Below, one piece after another: positions 1 through 8,485 of a DNA stretch of 47,828 nucleotides (positions are counted from its first letter, which is position 1; every line of letters begins with the position of its first letter). The translations under genes and the position numbers were made by a program. Source of the stretch: Nocardioides caeni (GTDB taxonomy: Bacteria > Actinomycetota > Actinomycetes > Propionibacteriales > Nocardioidaceae); NCBI RefSeq assembly GCF_004912195.1, contig NZ_STGW01000015.1, forward strand, positions 25,928-73,755, written 5' to 3'. Below the pieces are notes generated by a model, which saw only the letters and a list, made by a program, of their open reading frames with translations, was not told where the DNA came from and ran no database searches.

Positions 1-234
1 CGGCGCCTGCGGCGCCTCTCGTGGCGTCCCCCGGCGGCGCAGAGCGGGGACCCCGCCCTCGGCCACTCATCTGCGCGGCTGACTCTGGTTGCCAGCCGAG
101 GGCACCCCGATGCGCCGGCGGGGGGTCGCCCCGTCCGGCACCCCAGGCGCAGCCCCTCCGCTGGTTGAGGTGCCGCGAGCGCCAGCGAGTGGCCTCGAAA
201 CCTCTGTGCCTCTCAGGCGGGCTGTGGCGGCCTG
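1..234. other. Left edge, no gene recognised
   Basis: The first 234 bases lie downstream of the sugar transferase gene. Several frames are open on both strands, as expected at this GC content, but none gives a recognisable protein. The stretch holds a short GGCGCC-rich palindrome at the very edge and one dispersed repeat (163-202). I see no RNA gene here. Confidence 0.5.
163..202. repeat. Dispersed palindromic repeat, GGTTGAGG...CCTCGAAACC type
   Basis: A 40-bp unit opens with GGTTGAGG and closes with CCTCGAAACC around the core GCGAGCGCCAGCGAG. The same arrangement and length recur at 8363-8402. The core is shared with the larger repeat family further along the window, so this looks like a subfamily. 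Confidence 0.7.
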
Positions 235-954
235 TCAGGCGACGGCGTCGGTGTCGGCCGTCGCAGCGGCCGTGTAGCCGTGGGCCCGCGCGGTGCGCAG
301 GGTCCGGACCCGGGTACGGCGTCCGCGGACCATGTCGAGCGCGGCCTCGGGGGCCAGCGGCTTCTTCACGCCGAAGGTGATGAGCACCGTGAAGAGCAGG
401 ATCTTGAAGTCGGTGCGGATGCTGTAGCCGTCGGCCACCATCCGGGCGTAGGCGGACTCGAGGTCCAGGCGCTGCTGGTCGGTGAGCGCGATGCGGCCGA
501 CGAGCTGCGGCAGGCCGGTGAGGCCGGCGGGGGTGCTGTCCCACCGCTCGTCGATCTGTCCGTGCTCCTCGAGGAGCGCGTCGCGCACCGCGTCGGTGAG
601 CGGCCGGGGGCCGACGATGGTCATCTCGCCGCGCAGCACGTGGACGAACTGCGGGATCTCGTTGATCCCGAGCCGGTCCAGGATCCGGCCGACGCCGGTG
701 TAGAGGGGCGAGTCGGGCGGGGTGTTGAGGAAGCGTCCGGCGTCGACGGACTCGAGCACCTTGTTGGCGTGGGGGACCATGACCCGCAGCTTGACCATCT
801 CGATCGCCGCCTTGGGACCTACCCAACGGCGGGAGCGGTAGAAGATCGGCCGGCCGGAGAACACCAGCACGGCAAGGGCAGCCACGGCTACGACCGGCAC
901 CCAGGCCACAGCAGCGAGCACGATGACCACGACGTCGAACAAACGCTTGCGCAA
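235..954 (-). CDS. Sugar transferase (initiating phosphoglycosyltransferase, WcaJ/ExoY type)
   Basis: Predicted to transfer a sugar phosphate to the lipid carrier undecaprenyl phosphate at the inner face of the membrane, the first step of a polysaccharide repeat unit. The 239-residue product has one N-terminal hydrophobic helix (about residues 6-32) followed by the family core: a KLRVM segment, LDRLGINEIPQ, then LRGEMTIVGPRP. It lacks the multi-span N-terminal domain of long PGT proteins, so it is of the short type. I chose the TTG at 954 because a perfect AGGAGG sits six bases upstream; frames extending further add a proline/arginine-rich leader with no ribosome site. It is the last gene of a minus-strand polysaccharide cluster. 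Confidence 0.88.
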   Translation of the reverse strand: MRKRLFDVVVIVLAAVAWVPVVAVAALAVLVFSGRPIFYRSRRWVGPKAAIEMVKLRVMVPHANKVLESVDAGRFLNTPPDSPLYTGVGRILDRLGINEIPQFVHVLRGEMTIVGPRPLTDAVRDALLEEHGQIDERWDSTPAGLTGLPQLVGRIALTDQQRLDLESAYARMVADGYSIRTDFKILLFTVLITFGVKKPLAPEAALDMVRGRRTRVRTLRTARAHGYTAAATADTDAVA

Positions 955-1087
955 CTCGTACCTCCTCGCGATGACCAGCCGAGATCCGGTCCCCGGAATG
1001 CGGGTGGGGGGGACCCGCAATCACCCCAACGAGCGAGTTGCGAATGAGATACGGACTACTTGTAACCCTTCATTTCGTTGGAGGACA

Positions 1088-2290
1088 TCAACGCCGGTGA
1101 GCGCTCAGGATGCCCTCGAACGAGGTCGCGCAGCCGGCCAGGGCGAACTCCTGCTCGGCCAGGTCCCGAGAGGCCTCACCGAGCTCGTCGCGCAGGTCGT
1201 CGTCGGCGAGGACCCGGGCCGCCCAGCGGCCGGCCTCGTCGATGGACACGTCGGCGGGCGGCAGGACGAGGCCGCCGGCGCGGTTGACCAGGGCGGCGGC
1301 GAGGTTCTCCCCGGGCATCAGGCCCAGGACCGGTCGCCCGGCGCAGAGGTAGGACAGCGTCTTGGACGGCACGGAGAAGGCACCTGCCGCCTGCTCGAGC
1401 AGGACGACGAGGACGTCGCCAGTGCCGAGGACCTCGGGGAGCCGCTCGTAGGGCTGGAAGGGGAGCAGCGTGAGCGGGACGTCGAGACGCTCCGCCTCCG
1501 CCCGGAGTACGTCGACCGCGGGCCCGGAGTTGACGACGACCAGCCGGACGGGCTGGCCGGCGTCGGCGGTGGCCTTCGCGAGGCGCACCAGCAGCTCGGG
1601 GTTGTGCTTGAGGCCCAGCGTGCCGGAGTAGAGGAGGGTGCGGGTGTCGTCGAGCCCGTTCTCGGTCGCCCAGTCGTTCTTGCGGGCGACCGGGACGATC
1701 TCGTCGAGCGGCGCCCAGTTGGGGATGACGGTGACCTTGTCCGCCGTACCCCACTTCTCGTGGACGGGCACGAAGGAGGGGGCGATGACCACGACGGCGG
1801 CCGCGCGACGTGAGCACCAGCGCTCGGAGATCTCGAAGATCGACGCGACGACGGCGAAGTGGCGGGGGAGCTTGTCGCCGACCATGGAGCGCACGGCGAC
1901 GGCGTAGACGTCCTGGTGCCACAGCACCCAGGGGCGTCGCAGCACGGCCATCGCGAGCGCGAAGATCACCAGCGTCGGGATCTGCACGTTCGAGACGAGC
2001 ACGATGTCGGGGTTGACCCGGCGCACGTGCTGGACGAACTCGAAGCCGCGCCGGACCTCGCGCACGAGGCGTCCGAGCAGCGCCTTGCCGCCGAGCTGCT
2101 TGTCGACGAGCTTGGCGCCGCCGATCCCCTCGAAGACGACGGTCTCGCCGGGCGCGGCTTCGAGCCGGCCCTTGCCGGAGACGTAGCCCTCCACGTAGGA
2201 GTGGGTGACGGTGTGGCCCCGGCGGGCGAGCTCGCGGCTGAGCTCTGCCTGGAAGGGATGGCCGCTGTGGTCGTGGACGAGGATCCGCAC
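1088..2290 (-). CDS. Glycosyltransferase family 4-like protein
   Basis: A 400-residue GT-B-fold glycosyltransferase, probably adding a sugar to a lipid-linked polysaccharide intermediate in the cytoplasm. The N-terminal half opens with VRILVHDHSGHPFQAEL, the usual first strand and acceptor-side loop. The C-terminal half has the linker VTVIPNWAPLDE, YSGTLGLKHNPELL and the donor-binding region FSVPSKTLSYLCAGRPVL. These match WcaI-like enzymes. The start is the GTG at 2290, 47 bases after the epimerase stop; there is no strong ribosome site, so it is less certain than the family. Donor and acceptor cannot be told from sequence. Confidence 0.88.
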   Translation of the reverse strand: MRILVHDHSGHPFQAELSRELARRGHTVTHSYVEGYVSGKGRLEAAPGETVVFEGIGGAKLVDKQLGGKALLGRLVREVRRGFEFVQHVRRVNPDIVLVSNVQIPTLVIFALAMAVLRRPWVLWHQDVYAVAVRSMVGDKLPRHFAVVASIFEISERWCSRRAAAVVVIAPSFVPVHEKWGTADKVTVIPNWAPLDEIVPVARKNDWATENGLDDTRTLLYSGTLGLKHNPELLVRLAKATADAGQPVRLVVVNSGPAVDVLRAEAERLDVPLTLLPFQPYERLPEVLGTGDVLVVLLEQAAGAFSVPSKTLSYLCAGRPVLGLMPGENLAAALVNRAGGLVLPPADVSIDEAGRWAARVLADDDLRDELGEASRDLAEQEFALAGCATSFEGILSAHRR

Positions 2291-2337
2291 GTCAGCTGGT
2301 GATGGCGTTGTGAGTGGCGGTGTGGATGCGGGGCCGG

Positions 2338-3321
2338 TCAGCCCTGCGCACGCTTGACCTGGTCGTAGACCCAGGCGTAGGTCTTCGCGAGGCCGTCGGC
2401 GAGGCTGATCGACGGCTCCCAGCCGAAGACCTCGTTGATCATCGTGTTGTCGGAGTTGCGGCCCCGGACGCCCTGCGGCGCGCTGAGGTCGTACTTCCGC
2501 TCGCACTTGATCCCGGCGATCTCCTCGACGATCGAGTAGAGCTGGTTGATCGAGACGAGCTCGGCGGAGCCGAGGTTGATGGCGTCCTCGAAGTCGCTGG
2601 CGAGGATCATCTGGGATCCCTTGACGCAGTCGTCGATGTACATGAACGACCGGGTCTGCTCGCCGTCGCCCCAGATCTCGAGCTCGTGCTTGCCGGAGAT
2701 GACCGCCTCGGCGATCTTGCGGCAGACGGCGGCGGGCGCCTTCTCGCGGCCACCGGTCCACGTGCCCTCGGGGCCATAGACGTTATGGTAGCGCGCCATG
2801 CGGGTGGTCAGGCCGAAGTCCTCACGGAAGTGGCGGGCCATCCGCTCGGTGAAGAGCTTCTCCCAGCCGTAGCCGTCCTCGGGCATGGCGGGGTAGGCGT
2901 CCGACTCCTTGAGCGCGGTCACGCCCGGGTCGGTCTGCTTGTCGGCGGCGTAGACGCACGCGGACGAGGAGTAGAAGTAGCGCTCGACGTCGTACTTCTG
3001 CGCGGCCTGGAGCATGTGGGTGCTGGTGAGCACCGTCAGCATGCACAGGGCCTTGTTGTTCTCGATGAAGCCCATGCCACCCATGTCGGCGGCGAGCATG
3101 TAGACCTCGCGCGCACCCTGGGTCGCGGCCTCGGCCTGGTCGAGCAGGGACAGGTCGCCCACGCTGTTCTGTGCGTCGGGGTGCACCTGGTACCACTCGT
3201 CCATCGGCTTGACGTCCACCGAGCGGACCGTCTTGCCCTGCGCCAGCAGGTCGGCCACGAGGTGGCCTCCGATGAAACCGCCGCCTCCGGCAACCAGAAC
3301 GTCGACCGTGCCCGAACTCAT
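2338..3321 (-). CDS. NAD-dependent epimerase, GDP-mannose 3,5-epimerase-like
   Basis: A 327-residue extended short-chain dehydrogenase that should interconvert nucleotide sugars for the polysaccharide. The Rossmann motif is GGGGFIGGHL near residue 10. Two stretches are typical of GDP-mannose 3,5-epimerases: ADMGGMGFIE, and NVYGPEGTWTGGREKAPAA. The Tyr-Lys pair appears as YGWEK, with SSSACVY before it. The start at 3321 is preceded by GGAGAG; a longer reading to 3396 only adds low-complexity residues. It lies between the tyrosine autokinase and a glycosyltransferase on the same strand. The exact substrate is inferred from motif likeness only. Confidence 0.85.
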   Translation of the reverse strand: MSSGTVDVLVAGGGGFIGGHLVADLLAQGKTVRSVDVKPMDEWYQVHPDAQNSVGDLSLLDQAEAATQGAREVYMLAADMGGMGFIENNKALCMLTVLTSTHMLQAAQKYDVERYFYSSSACVYAADKQTDPGVTALKESDAYPAMPEDGYGWEKLFTERMARHFREDFGLTTRMARYHNVYGPEGTWTGGREKAPAAVCRKIAEAVISGKHELEIWGDGEQTRSFMYIDDCVKGSQMILASDFEDAINLGSAELVSINQLYSIVEEIAGIKCERKYDLSAPQGVRGRNSDNTMINEVFGWEPSISLADGLAKTYAWVYDQVKRAQG

Positions 3322-3447
3322 GCTTCTCTCCTTGATGGCTTGGTGGCCCTGCCCCGATGCAGTGTCCCGATGCGCCCCCCAGCGTGAACCGACCAACGAC
3401 CATCGGGCCCGGGGGTCACGCCGCCGGCAGGGGCGGGTGAGGCGAAA

Positions 3448-4857
3448 TCAGCCGCTGCGGCGGCGTCCGCCCTTGTCCTTGTTGATCGGACCGCGCGCGG
3501 AGGAGCCCTTGGAGGTCGACTCCTCGTAGTAGTAGTAGTAATAGGCGCCCACGGCGCGCTTGGCGACCATGTTGACCACGACGCCATAGAGGCGGCCGCT
3601 GATGTGCTGGATGCGGCCGATGGCCTCGCTGACCTGGTCGCGGGTGGTCCGGCCGTGGCGCACCACGAGGATCACGCCGTCGCCGAGGGTGGCGAGGACC
3701 GAGGCGTCGGCGACCGGCAGCAGCGGCGGCGCGTCGATGATGACCATGTCGTACGACGCCCGCAGCCGCAGGATCAGGTCGTGGGTGATCTTCGACTGCA
3801 GGATCTCGGTCGGGTTCGGCGGCTTGGCGCCGCTGGCGAGCACGTGCAGTCCGCTCGGCTCGTGCACCTGGATCGCGTCGTGGATCTCGGTGCGGCCGAC
3901 GAGGGCGGTGGTGAGACCGATCGCCGGGTCGAGGCCGAGGGTGCTCGCGACGCGCGGGCGTCGGAGGTCACCGTCGATGATCAGCGTGTTGCGACCGGTC
4001 TGGGCGAGCGCGACGGCGAGGTTGGTCGACGTCATCGTCTTGCCCTCGCCGGGCACGGCGCTGGTGATGACCAGGCAGCGGGGCTGGTGGTCGAGGTCGA
4101 TGAACTGCAGGTTGGTGCGCAGCAGTCGGAAGGCCTCGGTGCGTGCGGCGAAGCCACCGAGGTCGGTGAGCAGCGGCGCGGTCTTGATGTCGCCGTCGAA
4201 GCCGATGCTGGCCAGGACCGGCGAGTCGGTGAGCTCGGTGACGTGGGCCGCGGTCTGGATGGTGCGGTCGAGCAGCTCGCGGGTGATGGCCAGGGCGATG
4301 CCGGCGAGGATGCCGAGGATCGCGGCGATCGCGAGGTTGAGGATGATCCGGGGACTGACCTGGCCGCGGTTGAGGTTCGCCTCGTTGCTGACCTGGACGA
4401 CGACGTTGGCCTCGCCGCCGCTGGAGGTCTCGAGCGACTCGACGTAGTTGATGAACTCGTCGGTCGTGACCCGGGCGATCAGCTGGGCGCGCTCGGGGTC
4501 GGTGTCCTCGACCCTCAGCTCGATGAGTGAGGTGCTCTCGACGACCTCGGCGCTGATGTTGGAGGAGAGGTCCTCGGGCGTCATCTGCAGGTCGAGGCTC
4601 TCGACGACGCGGTCGGCGAGCCCGGTGCTCTGCGCGAGGTTGGCGTAGGACGCGGCCCGGCTCTGGGCGAACAGCAGCGCGGCGTAGGCGTCCGTGGTGT
4701 CGCGGACGTCGACGCTGAGGAAGACCTGCGACTTCGACTCGTACTTCGGGGTCGCCGTGAAGGTGATCGCGGAGCTGATGGCCAGGGCGACCAACATTGT
4801 CACGACGATCGTGCGCCACTGGCGCCGGAGAACGGCGAGAAACTGTTTGAAGTCCAA
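3448..4857 (-). CDS. Polysaccharide chain-length/tyrosine autokinase (Wzz-BY-kinase fusion)
   Basis: A 469-residue bacterial tyrosine kinase that probably controls polymerisation and export of the polysaccharide made by this cluster. The N-terminal part is a Wzz domain with hydrophobic helices at about residues 15-35 and 175-200. The cytoplasmic kinase has Walker A (SAVPGEGKTMTSTN), Walker A' (LIIDGDLRRPR) and Walker B (MVIIDAPPLLPVAD). The C-terminus carries six consecutive tyrosines followed by EES, the autophosphorylation cluster usual for the family. The start is the TTG at 4857 (MDFKQFLAVLRRQW), with AAGG upstream; this opening is the standard Wzz start. First gene of the minus-strand cluster, divergent from the DUF4012 gene. 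Confidence 0.92.
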   Translation of the reverse strand: MDFKQFLAVLRRQWRTIVVTMLVALAISSAITFTATPKYESKSQVFLSVDVRDTTDAYAALLFAQSRAASYANLAQSTGLADRVVESLDLQMTPEDLSSNISAEVVESTSLIELRVEDTDPERAQLIARVTTDEFINYVESLETSSGGEANVVVQVSNEANLNRGQVSPRIILNLAIAAILGILAGIALAITRELLDRTIQTAAHVTELTDSPVLASIGFDGDIKTAPLLTDLGGFAARTEAFRLLRTNLQFIDLDHQPRCLVITSAVPGEGKTMTSTNLAVALAQTGRNTLIIDGDLRRPRVASTLGLDPAIGLTTALVGRTEIHDAIQVHEPSGLHVLASGAKPPNPTEILQSKITHDLILRLRASYDMVIIDAPPLLPVADASVLATLGDGVILVVRHGRTTRDQVSEAIGRIQHISGRLYGVVVNMVAKRAVGAYYYYYYEESTSKGSSARGPINKDKGGRRRSG

Positions 4858-5041
4858 GACCTGACCTTGCTTCGAGGTGCACCCGTGTAGGGACGATCGG
4901 TTTGTCGCGGGTTGCATGACCGGACGGTCGTTGATCCTAGGGCACATCCCCAGCCCTCGCGGGAGCGTGGCCGAACCCGCGCTGGAACAGTCGTGATCGT
5001 GTCCCGGTCGGCGGTCCCGTGCTGCGGTACTGTCGCCCTCG

Positions 5042-6868
5042 ATGTCGCCCGAGGTTCGTCGCCGCAGGAGCCCGGCCTGGAAGCGCCGCTGGCGCCGACT
5101 GCGGCGTTCCCCGGTGAGGTTCTGGTCGCTGGTCGGCGGCCTCTCGCTGCTGGGCCTGGCGTTGCTGTGGTGCGCGTGGACCGTGTGGGCCACCGCCCAG
5201 GACCTCCGCGAGGTGGAGGAGGAGGCGCAGATCCTCCGCGCCGCCCTGGTCCGCGGCGACGTCGACGGCGCACGCGAGACGCTCGGCCGCTATCGGGAGG
5301 CGGCCGACTCCGCCGCCGGTCGTACGTCGGGCCCCACCTGGGCGGTCTTCGAGCACGTGCCCGTCCTCGGCGACGACGCGGAGGCGATCGCGATCGTCTC
5401 CGGAGTGCTCTCCGACGTGGGCCGGGACGGGCTGGAGCCGGTCGCCAACGCCGCGCAGAGCGTCACCAGCGACGCCTTCCGGCCCGCGCAGCACCGCTTC
5501 CCCATCGACCGGATCGCGGCGCTGGAGGAGCCCGCGGAGGTCAGTCAGGCGGCGTTCGGCGACGCGGCCGCGACGCTCGCGGGGGTCGACAGCTCGCGGC
5601 TGATCGGTCCCGTGCAGACGGCCTTCGACCAGCTGCGGGGCCTGGTCGACGACGCGCGGGCGACCCTCGACTCGACGTACCGCGCCTCGCGGCTCATCCC
5701 GCGCATGCTCGGTGAGGAGCGTCCGCGCTACTACCTCCTCGTGCTGCAGAACAACGCGGAGATGCGCAGCGGCGGTGGACTGGCCGGCGCCCTGTCGCTG
5801 GTGCGGATGCAGTCGGGGTCCATCGACATCGTCGGGCAGGAGGACATGGCCGACGTCGGCCTCGGCTCCGACAGCCTCCCGCTGACCAAGGAGGAGGAGC
5901 GGGTGTTCGGCGCCAACCTCACCCGCGCCGGTGGCAACGCGACCCTGACCCCCGACGTCGCCCGCTCCGCCGACCTGATCCGCGCCCGCTGGGAGCAGGC
6001 GATGGGGGGCCGCCTCGACGGCGTGGTCTACGTCGACCCGGTGGCGGTGTCCTACCTGCTGCGCGGCGTCGGCTCGGTGCCCGTGCCGGGCGGGGGACCG
6101 GTGGACGCCACCAACGTGGTCTCGGCCGTGGAGAACCAGATCTATCGCCTCACCGGCGACCGCAGCCTGCAGAGCGACTACCAGCAGGCCGTGGCCAAGG
6201 CCGTGTTCGACGCCTTCGCCGACGGCCGCGGCGACACGGTCGCGGCGATCCAGGGCCTGGTGCAGGCCGTGGGCGAGGGCCGGATCCGGATGCACAGCTT
6301 CGACGCCGAGGACCAGGCCGAGATCGCCGGCACCGACATCGCCGGCGACTTCCTGCGCGAGGCGGAGTCGAAGCCGCATGTCGGCATCTATGTCAACGAC
6401 TCCGGCCCGACCAAGATGCAGTACTACCTGCAGTACGAGGCGACGGTGACGGCCCGCTCGTGCACCGACGACGACCGGCAGGTGATCGCCGGGTCGATCG
6501 AGCTCCACAGCAACACCCCGACGGACCTGTCGATGCTCACGCCCGCGATCACCGGCGAGAACTTCCCCGGCGTGCGGGTCGCGCCGGGACACCAGCTGCT
6601 GACCATCTATCTGACCTCGCCGGTCGGCGGCGAGATCCAGGAGCTGCGGGTCGACGGCCAGCGCGTGTCCACGCCCGTCGTCGAGCCGTTCGCCAACCGG
6701 AGCCTGTCGCGCATCGGCGTCGAGCTCGCGCCGCAGTCGAGCCACGAGATCGAGTTCCTGATGGCGAGCGGGGAGGACCAGCCCGGCGAGATCGACCTCC
6801 GGGTGACGCCCGGCGCCTTCCCCTCCAGCTCCAACACGTCGGCGCCGTCGGCCTGCGTCGTCTACTGA
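5042..6868 (+). CDS. DUF4012 domain-containing membrane protein
   Basis: A 608-residue protein of the actinobacterial DUF4012 family, whose function is not established. A very basic cytoplasmic N-terminus (residues 1-25) is followed by one membrane helix (about 27-47), a helical stretch, and a long extracytoplasmic domain with the family core YYLLVLQNNAEMRSGGGL near residue 230. It is divergent from the tyrosine autokinase gene across 184 bases, so the two may share regulation, and a role at the cell surface with the polysaccharide is a reasonable inference. Family members often sit in such loci. Confidence 0.85.
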   Translation: MSPEVRRRRSPAWKRRWRRLRRSPVRFWSLVGGLSLLGLALLWCAWTVWATAQDLREVEEEAQILRAALVRGDVDGARETLGRYREAADSAAGRTSGPTWAVFEHVPVLGDDAEAIAIVSGVLSDVGRDGLEPVANAAQSVTSDAFRPAQHRFPIDRIAALEEPAEVSQAAFGDAAATLAGVDSSRLIGPVQTAFDQLRGLVDDARATLDSTYRASRLIPRMLGEERPRYYLLVLQNNAEMRSGGGLAGALSLVRMQSGSIDIVGQEDMADVGLGSDSLPLTKEEERVFGANLTRAGGNATLTPDVARSADLIRARWEQAMGGRLDGVVYVDPVAVSYLLRGVGSVPVPGGGPVDATNVVSAVENQIYRLTGDRSLQSDYQQAVAKAVFDAFADGRGDTVAAIQGLVQAVGEGRIRMHSFDAEDQAEIAGTDIAGDFLREAESKPHVGIYVNDSGPTKMQYYLQYEATVTARSCTDDDRQVIAGSIELHSNTPTDLSMLTPAITGENFPGVRVAPGHQLLTIYLTSPVGGEIQELRVDGQRVSTPVVEPFANRSLSRIGVELAPQSSHEIEFLMASGEDQPGEIDLRVTPGAFPSSSNTSAPSACVVY

Positions 6869-6946
6869 TCTCAATATTTGGACTCGCGTCTCGCGATGTG
6901 GAATCTCGAGTTCGTGATCCTCGGGGCTGCGCCTAGGCTCTTACCC

Positions 6947-7027
6947 ATGTCGACGACTCTGCTGCTGACCAAGCGGCGCGCGGTGGACAACTGCCGCGTC
7001 AGCTCGGCGCTGTGTCGACCCTGCTGA
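6947..7027 (+). CDS. Cys-rich leader peptide upstream of sulfurtransferase gene
   Basis: A 26-codon ORF too short for usual gene callers. It starts MSTTLLLTKRRAVDNC and ends SALCRPC, with three cysteines, one being the last residue. It lies 166 bases before a rhodanese-type sulfurtransferase gene. This matches the actinobacterial Ms4527A-type Cys-rich leader peptides, short ORFs ahead of sulfur genes thought to act by cysteine-dependent attenuation. Here the attenuation role is an inference; the ORF, its position and its Cys-rich end are seen directly. Confidence 0.8.
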   Translation: MSTTLLLTKRRAVDNCRVSSALCRPC

Positions 7028-7193
7028 CGGGTTCCCTCTGAGGCGTCTGCCTCGCGACCCGTCCATCCCGGCCACGTTCGGTGGGGCCAGGAGCACGACG
7101 TCCGTCATGCCCTCCGCGCCGACGCGTCGGTCGATCCGCAGCACCGTCGTTTCGCGCACCACCACCCATCCCGCACATCACGAAGGAATCACC

Positions 7194-8042
7194 ATGAGCC
7201 GCGAGAACTCGCTCGTCTCCGCCCAGTGGGCCGAGGACAACATCGACACCCCCGGCGTCGTCATCATCGAGGTCGACGAGGACACCACGGCCTACGACAA
7301 GGGCCACATCAAGGGCGCCATCAAGCTCGACTGGACCACCGACCTCCAGGACCAGGTCCGCCGCGACTTCGTCAACAAGGAGCAGTTCGAGGCCCTGCTG
7401 TCCTCGCGCGGCGTCTCCAACGACGACACCGTCGTGCTCTACGGCGGCAACAACAACTGGTTCGCGGCCTACGCCTACTGGTACTTCAAGCTCTACGGCC
7501 ACCAGGACGTCAAGCTGATCGACGGCGGCCGCAAGAAGTGGGAGCTGGACAGCCGCGAGCTGACCGACGAGCTGCCCGAGCGTCCCACCACGACGTACGT
7601 CGCCCAGGAGCAGGACCGCACGATCCGCGCCTTCCGTGACGACGTCGTCGCCGCGATCGGCACGCAGAACCTCGTCGACGTGCGCAGCCCCGACGAGTAC
7701 GCCGGCCGCCTCCTCGCCCCGGCCCACCTCCCGCAGGAGCAGTCGCAGCGCGCCGGCCACATCCCGACCTCGGTCAACGTCCCGTGGTCCAAGAACGCCA
7801 ACGACGACGGCACCTTCAAGTCCGACGCCGACCTGCAGGCCCTATACGAGGAGGTCGGCTTCGACGAGTCCAAGGACACCATCGCGCTGTGCCGCATCGG
7901 TGAGCGCTCCTCGCTGACCTGGTTCGTGCTGCAGGAGATCCTCGGCAAGAAGAACGTCAAGAACTACGACGGCTCCTGGACCGAGTACGGCTCGCTCGTC
8001 GGCGTCCCGATCGCGCTCGGCGACGAGCCCGGTGACGCCTGA
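7194..8042 (+). CDS. sseA: Rhodanese-type sulfurtransferase (thiosulfate/3-mercaptopyruvate)
   Basis: A 282-residue tandem-rhodanese enzyme expected to move sulfane sulfur from thiosulfate or mercaptopyruvate to an acceptor thiol in the cytoplasm. The N-terminal, non-catalytic domain has DKGHIKGAIKLDW and a DGGRKKW segment. The C-terminal domain has LVDVRSPDEYAG and the active loop ALCRIGERSS, in which Cys is the nucleophile. CRIGERS is the loop of the actinobacterial SseA/CysA group. AAGGA lies eight bases before the ATG. The stop overlaps the DUF1416 start (TGATG), so the two are probably translated together, behind the Cys-rich leader. Confidence 0.93.
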   Translation: MSRENSLVSAQWAEDNIDTPGVVIIEVDEDTTAYDKGHIKGAIKLDWTTDLQDQVRRDFVNKEQFEALLSSRGVSNDDTVVLYGGNNNWFAAYAYWYFKLYGHQDVKLIDGGRKKWELDSRELTDELPERPTTTYVAQEQDRTIRAFRDDVVAAIGTQNLVDVRSPDEYAGRLLAPAHLPQEQSQRAGHIPTSVNVPWSKNANDDGTFKSDADLQALYEEVGFDESKDTIALCRIGERSSLTWFVLQEILGKKNVKNYDGSWTEYGSLVGVPIALGDEPGDA

Positions 8043-8350
8043 TGTGCGGCGCGAAGGTCGGTGGCCTCTCGGTTGAGGGCATCAACACGACCAAGGAGGC
8101 CGTGATCCAGGGCCAGGTCCTGCGCGGCACGGGCGACGACGCGACCCCGGTCGCCGGCGCCTACGTCCGGCTGCTCGACAAGTCCGGCGAGTTCACCGCC
8201 GAGGTCCCCACCTCGGCCACGGGCCACTTCCGGTTCTTCGCCGGCGACGGCCAGTGGACCCTGCGCACCCTGGCCCCCAAGGCCGACCCGGTCGACCGCG
8301 TCGTCCAGGCGCAGACCGGCTCGGTCGCCGAGGTCCAGATCTCGATCTGA
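8042..8350 (+). CDS. DUF1416 family protein
   Basis: A 102-residue protein starting MCGAKVGGLSVEG, the invariant opening of the actinobacterial DUF1416 family. The rest is predicted beta-rich (VIQGQVLRG, AYVRLLDKSGEF, GHFRFFAGDGQWTLRTLAP), like a small immunoglobulin- or transthyretin-type sandwich. The N-terminal Cys at position 2 is conserved and could accept sulfur; that is an inference. It is coupled to the sulfurtransferase by a one-base stop/start overlap, which supports a shared sulfur role. Biochemical function is unknown. Confidence 0.9.
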   Translation: MCGAKVGGLSVEGINTTKEAVIQGQVLRGTGDDATPVAGAYVRLLDKSGEFTAEVPTSATGHFRFFAGDGQWTLRTLAPKADPVDRVVQAQTGSVAEVQISI

Positions 8351-8362
8351 CCCACCCCCGGT

Positions 8363-8402
8363 GGTTGAGGTGTGAGGCGCGCCAGCGCCGAGCCTCGAAA
8401 CC
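8363..8402. repeat. Dispersed palindromic repeat, GGTTGAGG...CCTCGAAACC type
   Basis: Second 40-bp copy of the unit at 163-202, with the same ends and the same length. It lies 13 bases after the DUF1416 stop and before a terminator hairpin. Confidence 0.7.
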
Positions 8403-8439
8403 TCCGGACCCTGAGAGGCCCACTGTGATGTACGTCGAC

Positions 8440-8466
8440 GGCGGCTCCCGGAATCCGGGGGCCGCC
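8440..8466 (+). terminator. GC-rich terminator hairpin after sseA-DUF1416
   Basis: Left arm GGCGGCTCCCGG (8440-8451) pairs with CCGGGGGCCGCC (8455-8466), twelve pairs including one G-U, around a three-base loop. No long T run follows, as is common in high-GC actinobacteria. Confidence 0.6.
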
Positions 8467-8485
8467 GTGGTCGTTGGAGGCTGAT

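Noticed and set aside
4937..6874. 645-codon minus-strand ORF opposite the DUF4012 gene
   Set aside because: Shadow frame with His/Arg/Gly-rich composition; the plus-strand gene has a membrane helix and the DUF4012 core.
8428..8484. Short ORF reading like the start of an RNase HI (VDGGSRNPG)
   Set aside because: It is 18 codons only and coincides with a near-perfect GC-rich hairpin, so the likeness is a by-product of the terminator.
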